Source of the DNA: Croceicoccus sp.
GTDB taxonomy: Bacteria > Pseudomonadota > Alphaproteobacteria > Sphingomonadales > Sphingomonadaceae
Length of the DNA: 12,219 nt
Assembly: GCA_029936705.1 (NCBI GenBank)
Contig: JAPYSD010000048.1
Location: 1 to 12,219 of the forward strand
Direction of reading: 5' to 3'
Shown here: positions 1 through 6,798 of the stretch, piece by piece
How the letters are laid out: each line of letters begins with the position of its first letter
Numbering within the stretch: the stretch's first letter is position 1
Program-made: the position numbers and the translations under genes
The notes under the pieces: model-generated
What the model saw: only the letters and a program-made list of their open reading frames with translations
Database searches by the model: none
What the model was told of the DNA's origin: nothing

Positions 1-3
1 CCC

Positions 4-927
4 CTAGGCGGGCGGCAGGCCGGGATCGACGCCCGTCATCCGTTCGGACACGTCCCACAGGCGGCGCGCCAGTTCGGGATCGCGGGCCGCCTTGCTGCGA
101 TAGGCGGGGCCGGACGGGCCGCGCGCCTCGAACAATCCGCGCGATCCGACATATTCGCCGCCTTGCAGCGCCGGATCGCACGCGGCCTGCAGCGCGGGCC
201 ACGCGCCCTGCTCTGCCGTGTTGACCACCCAGCCCATCAGCGGGGTGAAGACGCGGCGCAGCGGGATGTGGCGCGTCAGCTCGCTCTGTGCAACGCCGGG
301 ATGGCAGGCGATCGCCTTGACCTTGCTTCCTCGCGCGCGCAGCCGCCGGTCCAGTTCCGCCGCGAACAGCAGGTTCGCCAGCTTCGACTGCTGATAGAAC
401 GGCATGCGGGCATAACCCTTCGACCCGTCGAGGTTGTCGAAGTCGATCCGCCCCTTCTTGTGCGCGATGCTGGCGGTCACCACCACCCGCGCCTCGCCGT
501 GCTGGTCGGCGGTCTTTTCCAGCAGCGGCAGCACCAGCGCGGTCAGCGCAAAGGTGCCGAGGTGGTTGACCCCGAACTGCATCTCGAACCCGTCGGCGGT
601 ATAGGACAGCGGCGGGACCATCACCCCAGCATTATTGACCAGCGCGTCGATGCGCGGCTCGCTCCCCAGCAATTCGGCGGCCTTGCGGACCGACGCCAGA
701 TCCGCCTGGTCCAGCGGCAGGAACGCCAGCTCGGCCGACGGGTGGCCGCGCCGGATCCGCGCCATCGCGGCGCGGGCGCGCTCCTCGCTGCGGCAGGCCA
801 TCACGACGCGCGCGCCCTTGGCCGCCAGCGCTTCGGCGATCGCAAGGCCGATCCCGGCATTCGCGCCCGTCACGACAAAGCACTTGCCTGTCTGGTCGGT
901 CAGCTCGGCGGCGGTGAAATCGGTCAA
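4..927 (-). CDS. Short-chain dehydrogenase/reductase (SDR), retinol-dehydrogenase-like
   Basis: This is an NAD(P)-dependent oxidoreductase of the classical SDR fold, about 307 residues. The N-terminal Rossmann fold carries TGANAGIG (residues 20-27), followed by NNAG (98-101) and the structural Asn in GVNHLG (N121). The catalytic set is Ser153 (in TASIA), Tyr178 and Lys182 (YQQSK). The R46 after the second beta strand (MACRS) suggests NADP preference. Overall it resembles the retinol dehydrogenase / WWOX / protochlorophyllide-reductase-like branch, but the substrate cannot be read from sequence. I place the start at a TTG (927-925) that overlaps the rnhB stop TGA, so the two genes are translationally coupled. 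The open frame continues upstream but only as out-of-frame rnhB sequence. The stop codon is at 4-6. Family certain, substrate unknown. Confidence 0.9.
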   Translation of the reverse strand: MTDFTAAELTDQTGKCFVVTGANAGIGLAIAEALAAKGARVVMACRSEERARAAMARIRRGHPSAELAFLPLDQADLASVRKAAELLGSEPRIDALVNNAGVMVPPLSYTADGFEMQFGVNHLGTFALTALVLPLLEKTADQHGEARVVVTASIAHKKGRIDFDNLDGSKGYARMPFYQQSKLANLLFAAELDRRLRARGSKVKAIACHPGVAQSELTRHIPLRRVFTPLMGWVVNTAEQGAWPALQAACDPALQGGEYVGSRGLFEARGPSGPAYRSKAARDPELARRLWDVSERMTGVDPGLPPA

Positions 928-1544
928 AGCATCATCTCCATCTGCGCGACGGGCGCAAAGCTGCGGCGATGCAGCGGCGTCGAGCCATGCCTGCGAAGCG
1001 CCTCGAGGTGTTCGGGCGTGCCATAGCCCGCGTTGCGGTCCCAGCCGTAATGCGGGTGCCGCGCCGCCGCCTCGCGCATCATGCGGTCGCGGTGTTCCTT
1101 GGCGATGATCGACGCGGCCGAGATGCACGGCTCCTTCGCGTCGCCCTTGACGATGGCGCGCGCGGGCCAGCGCCATTCGGGGCGGCGCCCGGCGGGCGTC
1201 AGGTTCCCATCGACCAGCACCTCCAGCGGGTCGCAGCCGATCTTGCGGCACACGTCCTCGACCGCCAGCGTCATCGCCAGCATGGTCGCGCCGAAGATGT
1301 TGAGCCGGTCGATCTCCTCGACCTCCACCACCCCCACGCCCCAGGCGCAGCGGCGCTTGATCGTGTCCTCCAGCGCGGCGCGTTTCTCGCGGCTCAATAC
1401 CTTGGAATCGCCCAGCCCCGCAGGTCGCGGCTTGCACAGCAGCACCGCAGCGGCCACAACCGGGCCAGCCAGCGGTCCGCGGCCAGCCTCGTCCACGCCC
1501 ACGATCACGGGCGGGGGCCCGACACGGGCCGCGGCCCGCAACAC
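924..1544 (-). CDS. rnhB: Ribonuclease HII
   Basis: RNase HII is a cytoplasmic enzyme that cuts the RNA strand of RNA-DNA hybrids and removes single ribonucleotides misincorporated in DNA. The 206-residue product has the signature VGVDEAGRGPLAGPV, with the metal-binding pair D18-E19, then D112 (LVDGN) and D153 in the ISAASIIAKEHRD block. The C-terminal HYGWDRNAGYGTPEH segment is also typical. The start shown is GTG (1544-1542). A second GTG at 1508-1506 would give MIVGVDEAG, closer to the usual short N-terminus of this family, and neither has a convincing ribosome binding site. The stop TGA overlaps the TTG start of the downstream SDR gene. The upstream neighbour is divergent and very close. 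Confidence 0.95.
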   Translation of the reverse strand: MLRAAARVGPPPVIVGVDEAGRGPLAGPVVAAAVLLCKPRPAGLGDSKVLSREKRAALEDTIKRRCAWGVGVVEVEEIDRLNIFGATMLAMTLAVEDVCRKIGCDPLEVLVDGNLTPAGRRPEWRWPARAIVKGDAKEPCISAASIIAKEHRDRMMREAAARHPHYGWDRNAGYGTPEHLEALRRHGSTPLHRRSFAPVAQMEMML

Positions 1545-1574
1545 GAAGTTCGACGATCCATGGAGCTTACATCA

Positions 1575-2726
1575 GTGCGTCTTGCCAGCATCACCCTTGT
1601 TTCGCTTGCCTTCACCGCGGTTGCAAGCTGCCAACAGGCCGCGACCCCCACCGCCAGTGGACAGCCTGCGGATAATGCCGCCAATGTCGGTTTCGCGCGT
1701 GAGGACATGGGCACGTTCGACGAACCGTGGGCGATGGCGTTCGAACCCGGCACCGGCACGCTGTTCGTCACCGAAAAGGCCGGCACGCTGAAATTCCGCA
1801 AGGCCGACGGCACGGTCGGCACCGTCGGCAACGTGCCCAAGGTCGACTATGGCGGCCAGGGCGGCCTGGGCGACATCGTCTTCGCGCCCGATTACGCCAG
1901 CAGCCACGCGGTCTATCTCAGCTTCGTAGAGGCGGGGCCCGGCGACACGCGCGGCGCGGCGGTCACCCGCGCGACGCTGCAATGCGACCAGGCCGACGCC
2001 TGCACGCTGCGCGACCCGCGCGTGATCTGGCGGCAGGATCCCAAGGTCACGGGCCGCGGCCATTTCTCGCACCGCATCGCCTTTTCGCCCGACGGCGACT
2101 TCCTCTACATCGCCTCGGGCGAGCGGCAGAAGATGGAGCCTGCACAGGACCTGTCGAACAATCTCGGCACCATCGTGCGCCTGCTGCCCGACGGCAGCCC
2201 CGCGCCGGGCAATCCCTTTGCGGGCGATGCGAACGCCAGTGACGAGATCTGGTCCTATGGCCACCGCAACATCCTGGGCCTTGCCTTCGATCCGCGCGGG
2301 CAGCTGTGGGACCTGGAACACGGCCCGCAGGGCGGTGACGAGCTGAATCTGGTCCAGCGCGGCGCGAATTATGGCTGGCCGAACGTGTCGAACGGCATCC
2401 ATTACGACGGCAAGCCGATCCCCGACCATGCGCCGGGCGATTCCTATGCCGCGCCGGTCGAATGGTGGGACCCGGTGATCGGACCGGGCGGCATGATCTT
2501 CTATTCGGGCGCGCTGTTCCCCGCGTGGCAGAACAATGCGCTGATCGCCGGGCTGGTCAGCCAGGGGCTGGTGCTGGTGAAGATGGACGGCAGGAACGCG
2601 ACCGAGACCGCGCGCTACGATTTCGGCGAACGCCTGCGCGCCGTGGCCGAAGCCCCCGACGGATCGGTCTGGGTGGCCGAGGACGGCGAAGGCGCCACGA
2701 TCTGGCGGCTTACCCCCGGCAGCTGA
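1575..2726 (+). CDS. PQQ-dependent sugar dehydrogenase (aldose sugar dehydrogenase type), lipoprotein
   Basis: Members of this six-bladed beta-propeller family (soluble glucose dehydrogenase / YliI type) oxidise the C1 of aldoses in the periplasm using PQQ and calcium. Seen here: a signal peptide ending in the lipobox VASC (Cys19), the active-site region RGHFSHRIAFSPDG (H163, H166), then YGHRNILGLAFDP, EHGPQGGDELN (E248-H249) and NYGWP. The length, about 383 residues, is normal. I prefer the GTG at 1575 because TGGAG lies 9 nt upstream and it leaves a short Arg-containing n-region. An ATG at 1560 in the same frame would add five residues (MELTS) and lacks a ribosome binding site. It diverges from rnhB with only 15-70 bp between starts, so its promoter must overlap rnhB. 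It appears monocistronic. No PQQ synthesis genes are in the window. Confidence 0.92.
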   Translation: MRLASITLVSLAFTAVASCQQAATPTASGQPADNAANVGFAREDMGTFDEPWAMAFEPGTGTLFVTEKAGTLKFRKADGTVGTVGNVPKVDYGGQGGLGDIVFAPDYASSHAVYLSFVEAGPGDTRGAAVTRATLQCDQADACTLRDPRVIWRQDPKVTGRGHFSHRIAFSPDGDFLYIASGERQKMEPAQDLSNNLGTIVRLLPDGSPAPGNPFAGDANASDEIWSYGHRNILGLAFDPRGQLWDLEHGPQGGDELNLVQRGANYGWPNVSNGIHYDGKPIPDHAPGDSYAAPVEWWDPVIGPGGMIFYSGALFPAWQNNALIAGLVSQGLVLVKMDGRNATETARYDFGERLRAVAEAPDGSVWVAEDGEGATIWRLTPGS

Positions 2727-2783
2727 TATCCGCATCCGGCGATGCGGCCTGCTATTGGGCGGCAAAGCAAAATTGGCATCGAC

Positions 2784-2824
2784 AGCGCCGCGCGGGGTTC
2801 CTATTCGCGCGGCGCTTTCGTTTG
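2784..2824 (+). terminator. Hairpin terminator after the sugar dehydrogenase
   Basis: A perfect 11-bp GC-rich stem (AGCGCCGCGCG at 2784-2794 with CGCGCGGCGCT at 2806-2816) has an 11-nt loop and is followed by TTTCGTTT. The T tract is interrupted but the stem is very strong. It lies 57 bp after the dehydrogenase stop and 50 bp before the acetyltransferase start, so it separates the two transcription units. Confidence 0.75.
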
Positions 2825-2873
2825 CCCCGCGATCCATTTGCCCCCCGAACCACTTTCCAGAGTCTGCCCGCCC

Positions 2874-3389
2874 ATGCCCACCATCATCCCGCTCGATCAG
2901 GTCGAACCCGCCATGGTCGAGGAACTGCTCGACCGCGCGTTCGGACCGGATCGCCATGGCCGCACCGCCTATAGCGTGCGCGAGGGGACCGAGGCTTTGG
3001 GCGGCCTGTCCTTTGCCGCGCTGGATGACGATGAATGGCTGGCGGGATCGATCCAGTGCTGGCCCGTCGCGCTGACCGATCCCGAAGGGCGGCCGCACCC
3101 GATGATCATGGTCGGCCCGGTCGCGGTCGTCCCCGAACTGCAGAACGAAGGCTATGGCAAGGCGCTGATGCTGGCCGCCATCGCGGCGCTGCAGGCGGGC
3201 GGCGCGGTGCCGCTGCCGCAAGTGCTGATCGGCGATGCGGACTATTACGGCCGCTTCTTCGGCTTCGTGGCAGAGCCGACGCAGGGCTGGACGCTGCCCG
3301 GCCCCTATGACCCCGCGCGGCTGCTCGTGCGGGCCGAAAACCTGTCCGTATTGCCCCGGCTTGGCGCGCTGGGGCCTTGGCGCGGCTGA
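2874..3389 (+). CDS. GNAT family N-acetyltransferase (YhbS-like)
   Basis: This is a single-domain acetyltransferase of 171 residues that transfers an acetyl group from acetyl-CoA to an unknown amine. The core MIMVGPVAVVPELQ followed by the pyrophosphate-binding loop QNEGYG (residues 90-95) is GNAT motif A. The C-terminal GDADYYGRFFGF (120-131) is the hallmark of the COG3153/YhbS branch. No signal peptide or membrane segment is seen, so it is cytoplasmic. I chose the ATG at 2874. The open frame runs upstream to 2742, but that stretch contains the terminator hairpin and encodes no conserved sequence. The next gene follows after 27 bp and is probably co-transcribed. The acceptor substrate cannot be assigned. 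Confidence 0.88.
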   Translation: MPTIIPLDQVEPAMVEELLDRAFGPDRHGRTAYSVREGTEALGGLSFAALDDDEWLAGSIQCWPVALTDPEGRPHPMIMVGPVAVVPELQNEGYGKALMLAAIAALQAGGAVPLPQVLIGDADYYGRFFGFVAEPTQGWTLPGPYDPARLLVRAENLSVLPRLGALGPWRG

Positions 3390-3416
3390 CCCGATCTGGC
3401 ATCGCCTGAAGCCGCG

Positions 3417-3977
3417 ATGCCTTACGAGATTCCCCCCGACCTCGCCGGCCTAAGCCTGGCACAGATCGCCGAAGCGGTCGCCGCGCGCCGCCTGCCCCCC
3501 GTGGACGAGTGGCAGCCTGAGGCTACCGCCGACAGCGGCATGGAGATTCGCGCCGACGGCCGCTGGTTCCACGACGGCAGCGAGGTCCGCCGTGCGGGCA
3601 TGGTGCGCGCGTTCTCCTCGCTGCTGCGCCGGGACGCGGACGGCTACTGGCTGGTCCTGCCCTATCAGAAGCAGAGCATCGCGGTGGAGGACGCGCCCTT
3701 CGTCGCGGTCGACGTCAAGCAGGATGGGGAAGACGGCGGGCCCGTGCTGACCTTCCGCCTCAACACCGACGAATTCGTGACCGCCGATGCGGACCACCCG
3801 GTCATCGCGCGCGGCGATGCCGATACGCCCGCGCTCTATGTCCGCGTGCGCGGCGGGCTGGAGGCGCGGCTCGACCGTTCGACCTATGCGCAGCTGGCCG
3901 AGATCGCGATCGCCCGCGATGCCGACGCGCTGGCGGTAGAGAGCCGGGGCGCGATCTTCCCGCTGGTGCCGCGTTGA
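3417..3977 (+). CDS. DUF1285 domain protein
   Basis: This 186-residue protein has the DUF1285 pattern. An N-terminal helical part (residues 1-35) is followed by IRADGRWFHDGSEVRR (about 44-59), then VRAFSSLLRRDADGYWLVLPYQKQSIAVEDAPFVAVDV (about 63-100, cited as a region). DUF1285 is a small soluble fold of unknown biochemical role found widely in proteobacteria. There is no signal peptide or membrane segment. Its last codons overlap the TTG start of the CoA pyrophosphatase gene (TTGA), so the two are translationally coupled. The order DUF1285 / CoA pyrophosphatase / cca is, to my knowledge, common in Sphingomonadales, which hints at a link with CoA or nucleotide metabolism, but function remains unknown. 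Confidence 0.9.
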   Translation: MPYEIPPDLAGLSLAQIAEAVAARRLPPVDEWQPEATADSGMEIRADGRWFHDGSEVRRAGMVRAFSSLLRRDADGYWLVLPYQKQSIAVEDAPFVAVDVKQDGEDGGPVLTFRLNTDEFVTADADHPVIARGDADTPALYVRVRGGLEARLDRSTYAQLAEIAIARDADALAVESRGAIFPLVPR

Positions 3978-4603
3978 GCGAACTGCACGAACGCCTGTCC
4001 TCGCTCTACCGCGCGGGGCATCGCCGCACGGTCACGGGCCTGCGCGACGATGCCGACTGGCTGCCGGAGGGTGAGCGCCCGCGCCGCGCCGCCGTGCTGG
4101 TCGCGATCACCGACCGCCCGATGCCCGCCGACGATCCCGCCAGCCCCGGCCCCGGCATCCTGTTCATCCAGCGCCCCACCCGCATGCGCCGCCACCCCGG
4201 CCAGGTCGCCTTTCCCGGCGGCGGCATCGATCCCGGCGAAACCCCGATCCAGGCCGCCCTGCGAGAAGCGGAGGAGGAGATCGCCCTGCCGCCTGCCCGC
4301 GTGAAGGTGATCGGGGAGAGCGACCGCTATCGCACCGGCAGCGGCTTCGACATCTCGCCCGTGCTGGCGACCGTCCCGCCCGACCTGCCGCTGAACGCCG
4401 ACCCGGCCGAGGTCGACAGCTGGTTCGAGGCACCGCTCTCGTTCCTGCTCGACACCGCCAACGTGCGCCACGGCACGGGCGAGCTTAACGGCATCCGCCG
4501 CCGCTATATCGAGATGCAGTACCGGGACTATCGCATCTGGGGCGTCACTGCCGCGATCCTCGACAATCTGCGCCGCCGCCTGCTGCGGGGACCGAAATTA
4601 TGA
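3974..4603 (+). CDS. Nudix CoA pyrophosphatase (NudL/UPF0035 type)
   Basis: Enzymes of this family hydrolyse CoA and its derivatives to 3',5'-ADP and 4'-phosphopantetheine. The 209-residue product shows the family-specific upstream motif ILFIQRPTRMRRHPGQVAFPGG (about residues 62-83, cited as a region). The Nudix box runs on from it: G83, E89 and REAEEEIA (97-104), with E98, E101 and E102 as likely metal ligands. Ala replaces the last Nudix-box glycine, which I recall as usual in this CoA-specific branch. The start is a TTG (3974-3976) overlapping the DUF1285 stop. It gives MSELHERL, and the coupling explains how a weak start codon can work. The stop TGA overlaps the ATG of cca (ATGA). Cytoplasmic. 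Confidence 0.93.
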   Translation: MSELHERLSSLYRAGHRRTVTGLRDDADWLPEGERPRRAAVLVAITDRPMPADDPASPGPGILFIQRPTRMRRHPGQVAFPGGGIDPGETPIQAALREAEEEIALPPARVKVIGESDRYRTGSGFDISPVLATVPPDLPLNADPAEVDSWFEAPLSFLLDTANVRHGTGELNGIRRRYIEMQYRDYRIWGVTAAILDNLRRRLLRGPKL

Positions 4604-5787
4604 GCGAGCGCATCATGCCCCCCGCCGAATGGGCCGAACGCGACGATCTGCCCGCGCTGGTCGCGGCGCTGGGGGCGGACGATTGCCGCTATGTCGGCGG
4701 CTGCGTGCGCGATGCGCTGCTGGGCGTGCCCGCCAGCGACGTCGACATCGCCACCCGCCACCGGCCCGAGGTGACGCAGGACCTGCTGCAAAAGGCCGGC
4801 ATCCGCAGCGTTCCCACCGGGATCGAGCACGGCACCATCACCGCGATCCTGCCGCACGGCCCGGTCGAGATCACGACGCTGCGCAAGGATGTCGACACCG
4901 ATGGCCGCCGCGCCACCGTGGCCTTCGCCAGCGAATGGTTCGACGATGCCGCGCGCCGCGACTTCACGATCAACGCGCTCTACGCCCATCCCGCGACGCT
5001 TGAAATCTCCGACTATTTCGGCGGGCTAAAGGATCTGGAGGCGCGCGTGGTCCGCTTCATCGGCGATGCCGAAACCCGCATCCGCGAGGACCATCTGCGG
5101 ATCCTGCGCTACTTCCGCTTCCAGGCCCGCTTCGGGGCCAAGGTCGATGAAAAGGCCGAGGCCGCCTGCCGCGACCTCGCCTCCACGCTAAAAGGACTAT
5201 CGCGCGAGCGCGTCGCGGGCGAACTGCTGGCGATCCTCGCCCTGCCCGATCCCGCCGCCAGCTTCGAACGCATGGCGCAGCTGGGCGTGCTGCCCGTGAT
5301 CCTGCCCGAGGTGGACGACGAGGGCATCGCCGCCCTCGCCGCGCTGCAACAGGCCGAAGCCCGCGAGCAGGTCCCCGCCGATCCCGTCCGCCGCCTCGCC
5401 GCGCTGCTGCCCCCCGATGCCGAGCAGGCAAAGCAGGTCGCCTCGCGTCTCCGCCTCTCGAACGCACAGCGCAAACGCATCGGCCTTGCCGCCGACCGGC
5501 AGGCGCATGACGCGGAAAACCCCCGCTCGCTCGCCTATCGCCTCGGCATGGAGGCCGCGCAGGACCGGCTGCTGCTGCTGGGCGAAAGCACCGCGCCCAT
5601 CGCGGGCTGGACCGTGCCGCGCATGCCGGTATCGGGGGGCGACATCGTCAAGGCGGGCATCGGCGCGGGCCCGCTGATCGCCCGCACCCTCCACGCCATC
5701 GAAGGCCGCTGGATCGCCGAGGGTTTTCCCGGCGAGGAACGCACCCGCGCCATACTCGTAGAGGAAGTGGGCAAGGCGCGCATGTAG
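4600..5787 (+). CDS. cca: CCA tRNA nucleotidyltransferase
   Basis: This class II nucleotidyltransferase adds or repairs the 3'-terminal CCA of tRNA using CTP and ATP. The 395-residue product has the flexible-loop glycine motif GGCVRD (33-38), the catalytic carboxylates D47-V-D49, and RRDFTINALY (119-128) reading the nucleotide. EDHLRILRYFRF and RERVAGEL follow in the helical neck, with body/tail helices after that. No HD phosphohydrolase domain is evident, so it is the short alphaproteobacterial form. A poly(A) polymerase of the same superfamily is the alternative, but context and length favour the CCA enzyme. The ATG overlaps the preceding stop by four bases. It is the last gene of the 2874-5787 run. 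Confidence 0.93.
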   Translation: MSERIMPPAEWAERDDLPALVAALGADDCRYVGGCVRDALLGVPASDVDIATRHRPEVTQDLLQKAGIRSVPTGIEHGTITAILPHGPVEITTLRKDVDTDGRRATVAFASEWFDDAARRDFTINALYAHPATLEISDYFGGLKDLEARVVRFIGDAETRIREDHLRILRYFRFQARFGAKVDEKAEAACRDLASTLKGLSRERVAGELLAILALPDPAASFERMAQLGVLPVILPEVDDEGIAALAALQQAEAREQVPADPVRRLAALLPPDAEQAKQVASRLRLSNAQRKRIGLAADRQAHDAENPRSLAYRLGMEAAQDRLLLLGESTAPIAGWTVPRMPVSGGDIVKAGIGAGPLIARTLHAIEGRWIAEGFPGEERTRAILVEEVGKARM

Positions 5788-5850
5788 GCGTGCTCGCGAC
5801 ACGCTACCGGTCATGCCCCCGCAAGCTTGGCCGTGCTAATGGGACGATCC

Positions 5851-6516
5851 ATGAATTTCGAACGCCTGTCCCAGCTTCCCTATGGAGAGCTCTTTGCCAA
5901 CAACCCGCTGCTGATGGCGGCGGTCGTGGCGCTGGGCATCTCGATCGTGGGCGGCGCGATCATCCGCACCATGCCGCGCATCGGGTCGCTGATGCGCGGA
6001 CTGGGCAGCTTCGGGCTGGCGGTCGTGCTGGTCCTCACCATCATCGACGTCGCGCGCCTGTCGGGCGGCAGCGATTTCGCGCGCAGCCTGTCGGTCGCCG
6101 AACTCGGCATGCCCGAACAGGTGGTCGAAGGGGGCGAGACGCAGATCCCCCTGTCCCGCGACGGGCACTACTGGCTGGAAGGGACGGTCAACGGCCATCC
6201 CGAACGCTTCCTGATCGACACCGGCGCCTCGCTGACCGCGATTTCGCCCGACACGGCCGAGCGCGGCCGGGTGGAGGCGAACCCGATGCGCGGCACCATC
6301 GCGCTGCAGACCGCGAACGGCGCATCGCCGGGCCGCGTCGCCACCATGCAGGAACTGCGAGCGGGCAATATCCTCGCCCGCGACCTCGACGTGGTGATCG
6401 CGCCGGGGCTGAACGGCATCAACGTGCTGGGGATGAATTTCCTGTCGCGGCTGGAAGGCTGGCGCGTGGAAAACGGCACGCTGATTCTGGTGCCGCACAA
6501 CCCCCAGCCGATCTGA
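5851..6516 (+). CDS. Membrane-anchored retropepsin-like aspartic protease (TIGR02281 family)
   Basis: This protein is predicted to sit in the inner membrane and carries a single retropepsin-like domain. Two N-terminal membrane segments are visible (about residues 19-38 and 52-68), then a linker, then the protease domain with the active-site motif FLIDTGASLTAIS (D123-T-G). GLNGINVLGMNFLSRLEGW follows and matches the second conserved block. Single-domain enzymes of this clan must dimerise to be active. The closest characterised relative I know is the Rickettsia APRc protease, which also has N-terminal membrane helices. I chose the ATG at 5851, which has GGGA six bases upstream. In-frame ATG 5839 and TTG 5827 would add 4 or 8 residues. 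The substrate is unknown. The gene stands 63 bp behind cca and could be read through from it. Confidence 0.88.
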   Translation: MNFERLSQLPYGELFANNPLLMAAVVALGISIVGGAIIRTMPRIGSLMRGLGSFGLAVVLVLTIIDVARLSGGSDFARSLSVAELGMPEQVVEGGETQIPLSRDGHYWLEGTVNGHPERFLIDTGASLTAISPDTAERGRVEANPMRGTIALQTANGASPGRVATMQELRAGNILARDLDVVIAPGLNGINVLGMNFLSRLEGWRVENGTLILVPHNPQPI

Positions 6517-6563
6517 TCCCGCGCCGGTTCGGCTCTTGAGAATTGCTGCGACCGCGAATTTAG

Positions 6564-6592
6564 TTGCGCGTTATGCAAATCATCCCTATCTA
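6564..6592 (+). promoter_or_regulatory. sigma70-type promoter of the DEAD-box helicase
   Basis: A -35 box TTGCGC (6564-6569) and a -10 box TATCTA (6587-6592) are separated by exactly 17 bp. The local sequence is AT-rich compared with its surroundings. Transcription would start near 6599-6601, giving a leader of about 200 nt before the helicase start. Confidence 0.6.
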
Positions 6593-6599
6593 GCCGCCT

Positions 6600-6798
6600 G
6601 TGACAGTGCCGGGTGACCCGGCGCCTTCATATGCCCGCGTGAGCCGCGCCGTCCGAAATGGCGATATCTGGCCCCGCATATGAACCGCGGATCAAACCGC
6701 GGGTGCACACCGCAGCTTCCCGATCACGCTAAGGGTCGCCGTAAGGCCCCGCACGTCCGCTTCCCATGCGGACCCGTGCACCATGTGAGTATTTATAT
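6600..6798 (+). promoter_or_regulatory. Structured 5' leader of the helicase gene
   Basis: This stretch has no supported gene. It can form several hairpins. The first is GCCGGGT-G-ACCCGGC at 6608-6622, right after the predicted transcription start. The second has a 6-bp stem, CCGCGG/CCGCGG, with loop ATCAAA (6685-6702). The third pairs GCACGTCCGC (6751-6760) with GCGGAC-cc-GTGC (6768-6779). The last is followed by an AT-rich, probably unpaired stretch (ATTTATATTTG) that contains the start codon. Long structured leaders are common for cold-inducible RNA helicase genes, and autoregulation or temperature control would fit. That function is inference; I recognise no named riboswitch. Confidence 0.45.

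Noticed and set aside
928..1437. N-terminal extension of the SDR frame to 477 residues
   Set aside because: It is the out-of-frame reading of rnhB, Gly/Arg-rich without any domain; the SDR fold begins right after the TTG at 927.
969..1574. Extension of the sugar dehydrogenase frame upstream to 585 residues
   Set aside because: It reads antisense through rnhB and would bury the lipoprotein signal peptide in the middle of the protein.
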